Part shown: one piece after another, positions 25,343 to 34,356 of the stretch | How the letters are laid out: each line of letters begins with the position of its first letter | How positions within the stretch are numbered: position 1 is the first letter of the stretch | NCBI RefSeq assembly: GCF_010095445.2 | Contig: NZ_WFGV02000008.1 | Location: forward strand, 1-64,000 | Reading direction: 5' to 3' | Source: Pseudomonas sp. TNT3 | GTDB lineage: Bacteria > Pseudomonadota > Gammaproteobacteria > Pseudomonadales > Pseudomonadaceae | Length of the DNA: 64,000 nucleotides | Made by a program: the position numbers and the translations under genes | The notes under the pieces: model-generated | Databases searched by the model: none | What the model was told of the DNA's origin: nothing | What the model saw: the letters and a program-made list of their open reading frames with translations, nothing else

Positions 25343-26381
25343 CGTCAGGGGCGTCTTTGATGTTCACTTTGGCGGTGACCGACATGCCCGGGCGAATCTT
25401 GCCGTGCAGCGGATTGTCCGCGGCGAAGGTCAGTTTTACCGGAATCCGTTGTACGACTTTGGTGAAGTTGCCGGTCGCATTGTCCGGCGGCAGCAGGCTG
25501 AACTGTGCGCCCGAGGCGGCGAACAGGCTGTCGACCCGGGCTTCGATCGGGGTGTCGCTGTAGGCGTCGAACGTCAGTTCGGCTTTCTGGCCGGGCTGCA
25601 TGTGGCCGATCTGGGTTTCCTTGAAGTTGGCCTGAATCCAGATGTCCTGATCCGGCACGATCGACAGCAAATAGGCGCCAGCCTGCACGTATTGGCCATT
25701 GCGCGCGGCGCGTTGGCCGATCAGGCCGCTGATGGGCGCGTGGATTTCGCTGCGAGTGAGGTTCAGTTCGGCCTGGGCCAGGTCGGTTTTGGCGTTGGCA
25801 ATCATGGCGTCCAGGCGCTTGATTTCGGCGCTCAGGGCGTTGACTTGCTGGCGCTGACTTTGCGCATCCGCCTGGGCCTTGGTCACTTGCGAGCGCGCAA
25901 TGTGATTGTCAGCGGAGAGAGTGGTGACCCGTTCTTCCGATACATAGCCGGGTTTGCGCAAGGTTTCGGCGCGGGATAAATCGATCTGCGAGCGGCTGAG
26001 GCTGGCCTGGCTGGAGGCGACCTGTGCGTCGCTGGCGGCGATCTGGCTGGCTTGTTGAGTGAGTTTGCTCTGGGCTTGCAGGCGTTCGGCCTGGCGAGTG
26101 GCGAGGGTGGCATTGGCCCGGTCGACTGCGAGGTGGAAATCATCGCCTTCAAGCTTGATCAGCAACTGGCCTTTCTCCACGTGCTGGTTGTCATGCACCA
26201 GCACCTCATCGATACGCGCCCCCAGCTGGCTCGAGACGCGGGTGATCTCGCCCTGCACATAGGCGTTGTCGGTGCTTTCGTAAAACCGTCCCTTGAAGAA
26301 CCAATGGGCAAAGAAGCCCCCGGCGATCAACAGGACGATCAACAGGAAAATAAACAGGCGACGCTTGAGTTGGGCAGGCAT
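25332..26381 (-). CDS. EmrA-like membrane-fusion protein (HlyD family)
   Basis: A 349-residue periplasmic adaptor. It has one N-terminal membrane anchor (RRLFIFLLIVLLIAGGFF), then the lipoyl half-motif STDNAYVQGEITRVSS, a long coiled-coil hairpin (about 95-205) and the second lipoyl half (ADIHAPISGLIGQRAARNG-type, read as SEIHAPISGLIGQ). It bridges the EmrB-like pump to an outer-membrane channel. The start at 26381 (MPAQLKRRL) is chosen because the anchor follows directly, although no Shine-Dalgarno is visible; an ATG farther upstream (MRDSPAD) is possible. Divergent from gltX. Confidence 0.9.
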   Translation of the reverse strand: MPAQLKRRLFIFLLIVLLIAGGFFAHWFFKGRFYESTDNAYVQGEITRVSSQLGARIDEVLVHDNQHVEKGQLLIKLEGDDFHLAVDRANATLATRQAERLQAQSKLTQQASQIAASDAQVASSQASLSRSQIDLSRAETLRKPGYVSEERVTTLSADNHIARSQVTKAQADAQSQRQQVNALSAEIKRLDAMIANAKTDLAQAELNLTRSEIHAPISGLIGQRAARNGQYVQAGAYLLSIVPDQDIWIQANFKETQIGHMQPGQKAELTFDAYSDTPIEARVDSLFAASGAQFSLLPPDNATGNFTKVVQRIPVKLTFAADNPLHGKIRPGMSVTAKVNIKDAPDDGR

Positions 26382-26601
26382 GGGGCAGACTGTAGTCGAG
26401 AAATTGTAAGGAAAGTTATCAGCCGGTGAATCTCGCATACAGCCGATAAACGGTAAATGCCATTGGCTGATATTTGGCCATTCACCGGGCAATCAGCACT
26501 TTGTAGGCGCAACCTTGGCTTAAATGCCCTGCTGACTGGAGCCGGGCCGCTGTCGCCTGTTACCATTCGCCCTTTGTTTTATCTTCATTTCGAGACTTGC
26601 C

Positions 26602-28083
26602 ATGACCACCGTCCGCACTCGCATCGCGCCATCGCCTACCGGGGATCCCCACGTAGGTACCGCTTACATCGCTTTGTTCAACTATTGCTTTGCCAAGCAG
26701 CATGGCGGTGAGTTCATCCTGCGGATTGAAGACACCGATCAATTGCGTTCGACCCGCGAGTCCGAACAACAGATTTTCGACGCCCTGCGCTGGTTGGGTA
26801 TCGACTGGAGCGAAGGTCCGGACGTGGGCGGCCCGCACGGTCCTTATCGTCAAAGCGAGCGGGGCGAGATCTATCAGAAGTATTGCCAGCAGCTGGTCGA
26901 AATGGGCCACGCGTTCCCGTGTTTCTGCACCGCCGAAGAACTGGACCAGATGCGCGCCGAGCAGATGGCGCGTGGCGAAACCCCGCGCTACGACGGCCGT
27001 GCGCTGCTGCTGTCCGCTGAGGAAGTCGCGCGCCGCCTGGCCGCTGGCGAACCTCATGTGATCCGCATGAAAGTGCCGAGTGAAGGCGTTTGCGTGGTTC
27101 CGGACATGCTGCGTGGCGACGTCGAGATCCCGTGGGATCGCATGGACATGCAAGTACTGATGAAGACCGACGGCCTGCCGACGTACTTCCTGGCCAACGT
27201 GGTCGATGACCACCTGATGGGCATCACCCACGTGCTGCGTGGTGAAGAGTGGCTGCCATCGGCGCCGAAACTGATCCTGCTTTACGAGTACTTCGGCTGG
27301 GAACAACCAGAGCTGTGCTACATGCCGCTGCTGCGTAACCCGGACAAGAGCAAGCTGTCCAAGCGCAAAAACCCGACCTCGGTGACGTTCTACGAGCGCA
27401 TGGGCTTCATGCCGGAAGCGATGCTGAACTACCTGGGCCGCATGGGCTGGTCGATGCCGGACGAGCGCGAGAAGTTCTCGCTGCAGGAAATGGTCGACAA
27501 CTTCGACCTGAAGCGCGTTTCCCTGGGCGGGCCGATTTTCGACATCGAGAAACTGTCCTGGCTCAACGGCCAGTGGCTGCGTGATCTGCCGGTGGAAGAG
27601 TTTGCTTCGCGCCTGCAGACCTGGGCACTGAATCCTGAATACATGATGAAGATCGCACCGCACGTACAGGGCCGGGTTGAAACGTTCAGCCAGGTCGCAC
27701 CGCTGGCCGGCTTCTTCTTCGCTGGCGGCGTGAACCCGGATGCGAAGCTGTTTGAATCGAAGAAGCTGTCGAGCGATCAGGTGCGTCAGCTGATGCAGTT
27801 GATCCTGTGGAAGCTTGAGAGCCTGCGGCAGTGGGAGAAGGACAGCATCACCGCGACGATTCAGGCGGTGGTCGAATCCCTGGAACTGAAGCTGCGTGAC
27901 GCCATGCCGCTGATGTTCGCCTCGATCACGGGCCAGGCCAGTTCGGTCTCGGTGCTGGATGCGATGGAGATCCTTGGGCCGGACCTGACTCGTTTCCGTC
28001 TGCGCCAGGCGATCGACTTGCTCGGTGGTGTGTCGAAGAAAGAAAACAAAGAGTGGGAAAAACTCTTGGGCAACATCGCCTGA
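26602..28083 (+). CDS. gltX: Glutamate--tRNA ligase
   Basis: A 493-residue class I aminoacyl-tRNA synthetase. The HIGH-box variant is [12 protein letters not shown] (about 11-22) and the KMSKS-box is KLSKRKN (about 253). The C-terminal anticodon-binding domain is complete. It charges tRNA-Glu; two tRNA-Glu genes lie 0.5 kb downstream. Likely monocistronic, with GAGA before the ATG. Confidence 0.98.
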   Translation: MTTVRTRIAPSPTGDPHVGTAYIALFNYCFAKQHGGEFILRIEDTDQLRSTRESEQQIFDALRWLGIDWSEGPDVGGPHGPYRQSERGEIYQKYCQQLVEMGHAFPCFCTAEELDQMRAEQMARGETPRYDGRALLLSAEEVARRLAAGEPHVIRMKVPSEGVCVVPDMLRGDVEIPWDRMDMQVLMKTDGLPTYFLANVVDDHLMGITHVLRGEEWLPSAPKLILLYEYFGWEQPELCYMPLLRNPDKSKLSKRKNPTSVTFYERMGFMPEAMLNYLGRMGWSMPDEREKFSLQEMVDNFDLKRVSLGGPIFDIEKLSWLNGQWLRDLPVEEFASRLQTWALNPEYMMKIAPHVQGRVETFSQVAPLAGFFFAGGVNPDAKLFESKKLSSDQVRQLMQLILWKLESLRQWEKDSITATIQAVVESLELKLRDAMPLMFASITGQASSVSVLDAMEILGPDLTRFRLRQAIDLLGGVSKKENKEWEKLLGNIA

Positions 28084-28125
28084 CCTGCCGAACCCTTGAC
28101 GCTCACCCGTCATTGATGACGTTCA

Positions 28126-28262
28126 CCTGTAGCAGCTGCCGAAGGCTGCGTTGGGCTGCGAAGCAGTCCTTGATGGCCGCCACGTAATCTGCCTGAAAGG
28201 GCAAGGCGTCCGGTGGAGCGAGTGCTACGCACTCGAACGCAGCCTGCGGCAGCTGCTACAGG
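28126..28262. repeat. REP/BIME-type inverted repeat (gtagcagctg family)
   Basis: Arms starting cctgtagcagctgccgaagg and ending in the near reverse complement. It occupies most of the 315-bp gap between gltX and the tRNA array. The arms are less perfect than at 3053. Confidence 0.8.
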
Positions 28263-28348
28263 AACGGATACATCCCCGGATTTACGGGGGAAGGGCGGTA
28301 AGTGATTGTTATGTCGGCAAAAAACTTTGAAATATTTTAAAAATAAGT

Positions 28349-28377
28349 TTGACAGCCTTTCGATGCGCCATTAAGAT
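28349..28377 (+). promoter_or_regulatory. Promoter of the tRNA-Ala/Glu array
   Basis: TTGACA (28349-28354), exactly 17 nt, TAAGAT (28372-28377), then a GC-rich discriminator (tcgccccgtc). This is the pattern of strong, stringently controlled stable-RNA promoters. An AT-rich UP-like stretch precedes it. Confidence 0.8.
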
Positions 28378-28398
28378 TCGCCCCGTCCTCAGCGATGA

Positions 28399-28474
<76 letters not shown>

Positions 28475-28553
28475 ATTTACACTTCAAGGTCTGGCCACAC
28501 CGGCCTTGAAGCGATCAACACTCAGCGTTGATCTGTTGTATAGAAGGGTTTGC

Positions 28554-28629
28554 GTCCCCTTCGTCTAGTGGCCTAGGACACCGCCCTTTCACGGCGGTAA
28601 CAGGGGTTCGAGTCCCCTAGGGGACGCCA
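28554..28629 (+). tRNA. tRNA-Glu (anticodon TTC), copy 1
   Basis: A 76-nt gene with encoded CCA. The acceptor is GTCCCCT/AGGGGAC and the anticodon loop is CTTTCAC. Identical to copy 2. Confidence 0.97.
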
Positions 28630-28682
28630 GTTTTACAGAAGCGATGTTGCAAGATGTCGCTCCGCCGCGAGGCGAAAAATCC

Positions 28683-28758
28683 GGGGCTTTAGCTCAGCTG
28701 GGAGAGCGCCTGCATGGCATGCAGGAGGTCAGCGGTTCGATCCCGCTAAGCTCCACCA
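28683..28758 (+). tRNA. tRNA-Ala (anticodon GGC), copy 2
   Basis: A 76-nt gene with encoded CCA. It differs from copy 1 at a few positions, including the acceptor (GGGGCTT/AAGCTCC) and compensating changes in the anticodon and T stems. Confidence 0.97.
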
Positions 28759-28838
28759 ATTTTACAGTTCAAGGTCTGGCCACACCGGCCTTGAATCGAT
28801 CAGCTCTCAGCACTGATCAGTTGTATAGAAGGTTTTGC

Positions 28839-28914
28839 GTCCCCTTCGTCTAGTGGCCTAGGACACCGCCCTTTCACGGCGGTAACAGGGGTTCGAGTCC
28901 CCTAGGGGACGCCA
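28839..28914 (+). tRNA. tRNA-Glu (anticodon TTC), copy 2
   Basis: A 76-nt gene identical to copy 1, last member of the array. It is followed by a terminator. Confidence 0.97.
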
Positions 28915-28940
28915 CGATTACCCGCTCTGCGGGATTTTAT

Positions 28941-28975
28941 AAGGGTCATTCAATTATTGAATGGCCCTTTTGTTT
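28941..28975 (+). terminator. Terminator of the tRNA array
   Basis: aagggtcattcaa / ttgaatggccctt stem (one mismatch) with a 3-nt loop, followed by TTGTTTG. A smaller cccgc/gcggg hairpin with ATTTT lies just before it at 28921. Confidence 0.85.
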
Positions 28976-29063
28976 GTCTGGCGTTTGGCCAAACCCCCCA
29001 ATTTCTCTCACACTGTTCTTCAGACCAGCGGTCACATCCACGACTTGCGGAAAATTATTATGA

Positions 29064-29074
29064 GAATAATATTC
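29064..29074. promoter_or_regulatory. Candidate TetR operator (GAATA-A-TATTC)
   Basis: A perfect 11-bp palindrome 25 nt upstream of the TetR start codon, in an AT-rich promoter-like stretch. A second TAATATTC half-site lies 7 nt downstream. Confidence 0.5.
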
Positions 29075-29098
29075 TAGTCGTAATATTCGGAGGCAACG

Positions 29099-29638
29099 AT
29101 GAACGATAAAAAAGCTCAAACCCGCGAACGCATCCTCAAGGCCGCCAGCGCAGCGCTGATTCAGCGCGGCCCGGCCGAACCGAGCGTGGGCGAGGTGATG
29201 GGGGCTGCTGGCCTGACGGTTGGCGGCTTCTATGCGCACTTCGAAAGCAAGGACGCCATGATGCTGGAGGCGTTCAAACAGTTGCTCGGTCATCGTCGTG
29301 AGCTGATCGCCGATATGGATGACCAGTTGACCGGTGAAGAGCGGCGGGCGTTGGTCGCTGCGTTTTATCTGTCGCGCAAACACCGTGACTCTTCTGATTC
29401 CGCTTGCCCGATCCCGGCGTCTGTCGGCGAATTGGGGCGGCTGCCAGACGCATTTCGTGTCGCGCTGAATGAGCACGTGGAGATGATGGTCGCGCAGTTG
29501 GCGGCCAGCCCGGAAGAAACCGAAAAGGCCCTGGCCGACATGGCTTTGATGGTGGGTGGTTTGGCTCTGGCGCGGGCGCTGGGGCCGGGAGAGTTGTCTG
29601 ATCGATTGCTGCGCGCCGCAAAATCAGCGGTGCAATGA
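29099..29638 (+). CDS. TetR-family transcriptional regulator
   Basis: A 179-residue repressor-like protein. The N-terminal HTH is TRERILKAASAALIQRG...VGEVMGAAGLTVGGFYAHFESKDAM (read in parts), followed by a helical ligand domain. GGAGG lies 6 nt before the ATG. It leads an apparent operon with the alpha/beta hydrolase and thioesterase genes. The palindrome just upstream suggests autoregulation. Ligand unknown. Confidence 0.93.
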   Translation: MNDKKAQTRERILKAASAALIQRGPAEPSVGEVMGAAGLTVGGFYAHFESKDAMMLEAFKQLLGHRRELIADMDDQLTGEERRALVAAFYLSRKHRDSSDSACPIPASVGELGRLPDAFRVALNEHVEMMVAQLAASPEETEKALADMALMVGGLALARALGPGELSDRLLRAAKSAVQ

Positions 29639-29669
29639 CCTGAAGGCGAACGCCTGGGGAGTGAGAGCG

Positions 29670-30503
29670 ATGAACGCGTTAAAGTGGGTTCGTGGCGTTA
29701 ATGGCACCTTGGGCTGGTTTGCACCGCAGTTGGTCGCAAGCAAAATGCGACTCGCATTCATGACCCCGCGCACGCGGCCACCGCGTGATTGGGAGTTGCC
29801 GTTGCTGGCAAATTCCGAGCGCATCACGTTGCGCTTCGGTCTCTCCGCACTGCGCTGGGGGCAGGGGCCGGCGGTCTTGCTGATGCACGGTTGGGAAGGG
29901 CGCCCCACGCAGTTCGCCAGTCTGATCACCGCACTTGTAGAGGCCGGTTATAGCGTGGTTGCGCTGGATGGCCCGGCACATGGTCGTTCTCCGGGTAGAG
30001 AGGCAAATGTCGTGCTCTTCGCCCGCGCCATGCTCGAAGCCGCCGCTGAGTTGCCACCGCTGCGCGCTGTCATCGGCCATTCCATGGGGGGCGCCAGTGC
30101 GATGCTCGCCGTGCAGTTGGGCCTGCGCACTGAAACCCTGGTAACCATTGCGGCCCCGGCACGAATTCTTGGGGTCCTGCGTGGTTTTGCGCGCTACGTG
30201 CGGCTGCCGCCCAAGGCGCGCTCGGCATTCATTCGTCAGGTCGAGAACGACGTCGGCATGCGCGCCACCACGCTGGATGTTGCGCACTATCAGCTCGACA
30301 TGCCGGGCCTGATCGTCCATGCCGACGATGATGATTTTGTCCTGGCCAAAGAATCTCAGCTGATCCATGAAGCCTGGTTTGACAGTCGCCTGTTGCGTCT
30401 GGAGGCGGGCGGTCATCAGCGAGTGCTGGCCGATCCTCGGGTCATTGATGGCGTGTTATCACTGTTGGCCGGACGTAGCCTGCAATCGCGCCAATCCGCT
30501 TGA
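29670..30503 (+). CDS. Alpha/beta hydrolase
   Basis: A 277-residue serine hydrolase. Oxyanion region LLMHGWEGRP (about 77), nucleophile elbow GHSMGGAS (Ser near 138), acid residue in HADDDDFV (about 225) and a catalytic His in EAGGHQRVL (about 252). The substrate is unknown. The ATG at 29670 follows a GGGGAGTGAGAG purine tract. It is 31 nt after the TetR gene and next to a thioesterase gene, so lipid or acyl-ester turnover under TetR control is likely (inference). Confidence 0.88.
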   Translation: MNALKWVRGVNGTLGWFAPQLVASKMRLAFMTPRTRPPRDWELPLLANSERITLRFGLSALRWGQGPAVLLMHGWEGRPTQFASLITALVEAGYSVVALDGPAHGRSPGREANVVLFARAMLEAAAELPPLRAVIGHSMGGASAMLAVQLGLRTETLVTIAAPARILGVLRGFARYVRLPPKARSAFIRQVENDVGMRATTLDVAHYQLDMPGLIVHADDDDFVLAKESQLIHEAWFDSRLLRLEAGGHQRVLADPRVIDGVLSLLAGRSLQSRQSA

Positions 30504-30550
30504 GCATCCGTTACACTGCCCCGGTCGAAAATTCTGACTGGGAGTGGGGC

Positions 30551-31006
30551 ATGGGCTGGGATCGGGCAACGCCATTTATCATTGACCTGGAAGTGGGCGC
30601 CGAGGACATCGACGGGCTGGGGCACGCGAACAACGCGGTCTATGTGACCTGGCTCGAGCGTTGCGCCTGGCGCCACTCCCAGCGTCTGGGCCTGGATCTG
30701 GTCGAGTATCGGCGTCTGGACCGGGCGATGGCCGTGGTGCGTCACGAGATCGATTACCTCGCGGCCGCCTATGAAGGCGAGGAATTACAGTTGGCAACCT
30801 GGATTGTCGATTGGGACCAGCGCCTGAAAATGACCCGGCACTTTCAACTCAAGCGCCCCAGTGACAACACCACGTTGCTGAGGGCGCAAACCACGTTCGT
30901 CTGCATCGAGCTGTCCACCGGCAAGCCCAAGCGCATGCCGGCAGAGTTTATCGAGGGCTACGGGCCGGCGTTGTTGTCGCAAGAATTGAACACCACCCAA
31001 ATCTAG
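30551..31006 (+). CDS. Acyl-CoA thioesterase, hot-dog fold (4-hydroxybenzoyl-CoA thioesterase type)
   Basis: A 151-residue protein. The active-site region D-x-D-G-L-G-HANNAVYVTWLE is the 4HBT signature with the catalytic Asp (IDGLGHANN) and helix. It hydrolyses acyl-CoA thioesters. The ATG at 30551 is preceded by GGGAGTGGGG; an upstream TTG overlapping the hydrolase stop is less likely. Last gene of the TetR-led operon, followed by a REP element. Confidence 0.88.
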   Translation: MGWDRATPFIIDLEVGAEDIDGLGHANNAVYVTWLERCAWRHSQRLGLDLVEYRRLDRAMAVVRHEIDYLAAAYEGEELQLATWIVDWDQRLKMTRHFQLKRPSDNTTLLRAQTTFVCIELSTGKPKRMPAEFIEGYGPALLSQELNTTQI

Positions 31007-31096
31007 TGTGGGAGTGAGCCTGCTCGCGATTCGGGCGGCGCGGTTTAGCCATTACACCGCGTCATCGTTTATCGCGAGCAGGCTCACTCCTACAAG
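31007..31096. repeat. REP-type inverted repeat (gtgagcctgctcgcgat family)
   Basis: Arms gtgtgggagtgagcctgctc and the reverse complement ending at 31096, between the thioesterase gene and dusC. Confidence 0.85.
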
Positions 31097-31159
31097 GAAT
31101 CTGCGATTCCCCGCGCAATCCAGTAAACTGCGGCACGTTTTTCGTCGAGTGTGTTTTTC

Positions 31160-32119
31160 ATGCAAATTGCTTTGGCGCCCATGGAGGGGTTGGTCGACAA
31201 CATCCTGCGGGACGTGCTGACTCGTGTGGGCGGCATCGATTGGTGCGTGACCGAGTTCATCCGCATCAACGACCAGCTGCTCACGCCTGCCTATTACCAC
31301 AAGTTCGGCCCTGAACTGCTGCACGGCGCCAAAACCGCTGCCGGCGTGCCCCTGCGCGTGCAGTTGCTGGGTTCCGACCCGGTTTGCCTGGCGGAAAACG
31401 CCGCGCTGGCCTGCGAACTGGGCTCCCAGGTAATCGACCTTAACTTCGGTTGCCCGGCCAAAACCGTGAACAAATCCCGCGGTGGCGCCGTTCTGCTCAA
31501 AGAGCCTGAGCTGCTGAACCAGATCGTTGAGCATGTGCGCCGCGCGGTTCCGGCTCACATCCCGGTCACCGCCAAAATGCGCCTGGGTTTCGACAGTCCT
31601 GACGGCTCGCTGGTCTGCGCCACGGCGCTGGCCGAAGGCGGTGCGGCTCACATCGTCGTGCACGCACGAACCAAGACCGACGGTTACAAGCCACCTGCTC
31701 ATTGGGAATGGATCCCGCGAGTGCAGGACGTGGTCAAGGTGCCCGTGTTCGCCAACGGCGATATCTGGAGCGTCGAAGACTGGCGTCGCTGCCGCGAAAT
31801 CAGTGGCGTGGAAGACATCATGCTCGGTCGCGGCCTGGTGTCGCGTCCCGACCTGGCGCGTCAAATCGCTGCGGCGCGAGCCGGTAAAGACGTCGTCGAG
31901 ATGACCTGGGCCGAACTGTTGCCGCTCATCCAGGACTTCTGGCTGCAAGCCAAGGCACAGATGACACCCCGCCAATCACCCGGCCGCCTGAAGCAATGGC
32001 TGGCGATGCTGACCCGCAACTACCCCGAAGCAGTCGAATTGTTCACCGTGCTGCGACGCGAAACCGAACTCGATCAGGTCTCGCGTTTATTGGGTTTGCA
32101 AGTTCGCGAAGCGGCCTGA
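31160..32119 (+). CDS. dusC: tRNA dihydrouridine(16) synthase
   Basis: A 319-residue FMN enzyme that reduces uridine in the tRNA D-loop, position 16 in the DusC subfamily. It starts with the family hallmark [14 protein letters not shown]. The catalytic Cys98 sits in [15 protein letters not shown] and the FMN-phosphate loop is FANGDIWS...[15 protein letters not shown] (in parts). The ATG at 31160 is preferred over a GTG at 31151. The C-terminal helical domain is present, so the gene is full length. Confidence 0.94.
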   Translation: MQIALAPMEGLVDNILRDVLTRVGGIDWCVTEFIRINDQLLTPAYYHKFGPELLHGAKTAAGVPLRVQLLGSDPVCLAENAALACELGSQVIDLNFGCPAKTVNKSRGGAVLLKEPELLNQIVEHVRRAVPAHIPVTAKMRLGFDSPDGSLVCATALAEGGAAHIVVHARTKTDGYKPPAHWEWIPRVQDVVKVPVFANGDIWSVEDWRRCREISGVEDIMLGRGLVSRPDLARQIAAARAGKDVVEMTWAELLPLIQDFWLQAKAQMTPRQSPGRLKQWLAMLTRNYPEAVELFTVLRRETELDQVSRLLGLQVREAA

Positions 32120-32138
32120 AAAAATCTTCAAAAAACCT

Positions 32139-32166
32139 CTTGAAATGTAATCAGTGGTCCCTATCT
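32139..32166 (+). promoter_or_regulatory. Heat-shock (sigma-32/RpoH) promoter of ibpA
   Basis: CTTGAAA (32139-32145), a 13-nt spacer, and CCCTATCT (32159-32166). This closely matches the RpoH consensus CTTGAAA-N11-16-CCCCAT-T. Confidence 0.8.
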
Positions 32167-32172
32167 AAGGGT

Positions 32173-32243
32173 TACGCGATGCCGAATTCGGGTCGCGGAG
32201 ACATAGAACCTTGCTGATTATCTTCAGGAGATTTTGAATCATG
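32173..32243 (+). promoter_or_regulatory. ROSE-like RNA thermometer in the ibpA leader
   Basis: The leader has a first hairpin (gcga...ccgaattcgg...tcgc) and then TTGCT (32211-32215) opposite the Shine-Dalgarno AGGAG (32226-32230), ten nt before the ATG. The pairing U-U-G-C-U with A-G-G-A-G includes the unusual G-G pair that defines ROSE elements of small heat-shock genes. It should block translation at low temperature. Confidence 0.75.
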
Positions 32244-32687
32244 AGTACTGCATTTTCCCTGGCGCCCCTGTTCCGTTCCTCGGTGGGTTTCGACCGTTTC
32301 AACGACCTGTTTGAAACCGCCTTGCGCAACGAACCAGGCAGCACCTACCCGCCTTACAACGTTGAAAAACACGGCGACGATCAATACCGCATCGTCGTAG
32401 CGGCAGCCGGTTTCCAGGAAGAAGACCTGGACCTGCAAGTCGAGAAGGGTGTGCTGACCATCAGTGGTGGCAAACGCGATGCAACCGAAGGCGTGACCTT
32501 CCTGCACCAAGGCATCGCCCAACGTGCGTTCAAGTTGTCGTTCCGCCTGGCGGACCACATCGAGATCAAAGCCGCCGACCTGCGTAATGGTCTGCTGAGC
32601 ATTGACCTTCTGCGCGTCGTGCCGGAAGAGGCGAAAGCCAAGCGCATCCCTATCAACGGGACGCAGCAACCTGCTCTGCAGCATTGA
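32241..32687 (+). CDS. ibpA: Small heat-shock protein (Hsp20/alpha-crystallin)
   Basis: A 148-residue chaperone of the IbpA type that holds unfolding proteins for DnaK/ClpB. The alpha-crystallin domain spans about 35-130 (YPPYNVEKHGDDQYRIVVAAAGF; GVTFLHQGIAQRAFKLSFRL, in parts). The C-terminal I-x-I motif is IPI (about 137-139). Both a sigma-32 promoter and a ROSE-like thermometer control it. Monocistronic, with its own terminator. Confidence 0.95.
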   Translation: MSTAFSLAPLFRSSVGFDRFNDLFETALRNEPGSTYPPYNVEKHGDDQYRIVVAAAGFQEEDLDLQVEKGVLTISGGKRDATEGVTFLHQGIAQRAFKLSFRLADHIEIKAADLRNGLLSIDLLRVVPEEAKAKRIPINGTQQPALQH

Positions 32688-32703
32688 TTCAGAGCAATCA
32701 AGA

Positions 32704-32728
32704 AGGGCGCCAATGGCGCCCTTTTTTG
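32704..32728 (+). terminator. Terminator of ibpA
   Basis: aagggcgcc-aat-ggcgcccttttttt-type hairpin, perfect 9-bp stem with a T tract. It also faces the convergent lipid operon. Confidence 0.93.
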
Positions 32729-32792
32729 TGTTCGAGTGATTCCTAATATCGCATAGGCTGGATCACCCGAGTCACCTCCAAAACGAAAGCAA

Positions 32793-33725
32793 TCAGGTCC
32801 ACCCATACCGAACCAGATGAAAGAAGATTGGGGCTGCAAAGCACACTGAATCCAGCCGGTCTAGCATGCCGCCGTGACCTTCGATCATGTGCCCCCAATC
32901 CTTCACGCCACGGTCACGCTTGATCGCTGACATCACGATTCCACCGGCGAAACCCAGCAGGTTGATCAGCAGAGCGATGAGCAATGATTGCCATGGAGTG
33001 AACGGCGTGATCCACCACAATCCGCAACCGATAAGTGACGCTAGCAGGATGCCACCAATAAAGCCTTCCAGTGTCTTGGACGGCGACAGGTTGGGGGCGA
33101 TTTTGCGTTTGCCGAACAGTTTGCCGCACACGTACTGCAGTACATCCGACATTTGCACGACGATCACCAGGTAGGCGATCAACAGCAGGTTTCGCCCTTC
33201 ATAACCGGCAATGTCGAGGGTCAGCAGGGCGGGCACGTGCGATACGCAGAACACGGCGATCATCAGGCCCCACTGGACTTTCGAGGCGCGTTCCAGGAAG
33301 TGCGTGCTGTCGCCTCCGAGCGACGCCAGGATTGGCAGGAGGAGGAAAACGTACACCGGAATAAAGATCGAAAACAGCCCGTACCAATCGTAGTAGATGA
33401 GCAGGTACTGCAGTGGCAGCGCCAGGTAGAAAGCCGCCACCAGCGCCGGGTAATCGCTGCGGCGGGTCGGCGTCAGGGTCATGAACTCGCGCAGGGCATA
33501 GAAGGACACGGTGTAGAACAGCAGGATCACAGCGGTGGTGCCCAACCAGAAGGCAATCCCGATGACCAGCACCATCACCCACCAAGCGTTGATCCGTGCG
33601 TTGAGGTTGTCGATCACAGGGTTGGATGTGCCGTGACTGCGGCGTTTGAGGAAGAACCCAGTCACAGAAGCCAGCAGCAGAAACGCTCCAATTCCGGCGA
33701 ACAACATCAATGTTTGCCTATCCAT
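32793..33725 (-). CDS. CDP-diacylglycerol synthase-like protein (YnbB type)
   Basis: A 310-residue membrane protein with about eight hydrophobic segments. The C-terminal signature of phosphatidate cytidylyltransferases is present: SPSKTLEGFIGG and, later, KRDRGVKDWGHMIEGHGGMLDRLDS (in parts). It converts phosphatidic acid and CTP to CDP-diacylglycerol. It is a second CdsA homologue rather than the housekeeping gene, judging by its place in a ynb-like operon. Last gene of that operon; its start is one base from the acyltransferase stop. Confidence 0.92.
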   Translation of the reverse strand: MDRQTLMLFAGIGAFLLLASVTGFFLKRRSHGTSNPVIDNLNARINAWWVMVLVIGIAFWLGTTAVILLFYTVSFYALREFMTLTPTRRSDYPALVAAFYLALPLQYLLIYYDWYGLFSIFIPVYVFLLLPILASLGGDSTHFLERASKVQWGLMIAVFCVSHVPALLTLDIAGYEGRNLLLIAYLVIVVQMSDVLQYVCGKLFGKRKIAPNLSPSKTLEGFIGGILLASLIGCGLWWITPFTPWQSLLIALLINLLGFAGGIVMSAIKRDRGVKDWGHMIEGHGGMLDRLDSVCFAAPIFFHLVRYGWT

Positions 33726-33726
33726 G

Positions 33727-34347
33727 TCAGGCTTGCTCCTCAGCCAGGCTCAGCAGCACATTGCGGCTGCGTTCAAGAAACTGCGTCTTGCTTTCGTCCT
33801 CGTCCACGGACAGTGCGGCGCCAAAGCTGACAGTACATAGCAGTGGCAAAGGGAGGACTCGTCCCTTGGGCATGACGCGGTTGAGATTGGCTATCCAGAC
33901 TGGAATCAATTGGACTTGGGGGTAAGATTTCGCGAGGTGGTATAACCCGCTTTTGAACGGCAACAGGCCGTCCTCCAGATTGCGTGTGCCTTCGGGAAAG
34001 ATGATCAGCGAATCACCCTTTGCCAAGGCGTCCAGCATTGGCTGCAAGGGGTTCTCGCTGGGCTCCTTGCGCTCACGGTCAATCAGTACACCGTTGAATA
34101 CCCGGTTGATGAGGTATCGACGCAGACCGCTTTTGAGCCAGTAGTCCGTGCCGGCCACTGGCCGGGTAATGGTGCGCAACGCCGGTGGTAATGAAGCCCA
34201 CAACAGGACGAAATCGCCATGACTGCTGTGGTTGGCAAAGTAGATGCGTTGTTCCGCTTGCGGCGCACAACCAAGCCACAGGCTGCGAGCTCCCGTCAGA
34301 AGGCGGGCGCCAGAAGTAATGAAAGTGGCAACCACAGGCTCGAACAT
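33727..34347 (-). CDS. PlsC-like 1-acyl-glycerol-3-phosphate acyltransferase
   Basis: A 206-residue acyltransferase. Motif I is NHSSHGD (NHx4D), motif II lies near NGVLIDRER, and motif III is FPEGTRN. There is one possible N-terminal membrane helix. It would make phosphatidic acid from lysophosphatidic acid, the substrate of the CDP-diacylglycerol synthase encoded next to it. As I recall, E. coli ynbABCD lacks this gene, so it is an addition here. Confidence 0.88.
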   Translation of the reverse strand: MFEPVVATFITSGARLLTGARSLWLGCAPQAEQRIYFANHSSHGDFVLLWASLPPALRTITRPVAGTDYWLKSGLRRYLINRVFNGVLIDRERKEPSENPLQPMLDALAKGDSLIIFPEGTRNLEDGLLPFKSGLYHLAKSYPQVQLIPVWIANLNRVMPKGRVLPLPLLCTVSFGAALSVDEDESKTQFLERSRNVLLSLAEEQA

Positions 34348-34356
34348 GAAACCTCC

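Noticed and set aside
26560..28113. 517-codon open frame opposite gltX
   Set aside because: Shadow of gltX; starts downstream of the gltX stop and ends before its start.
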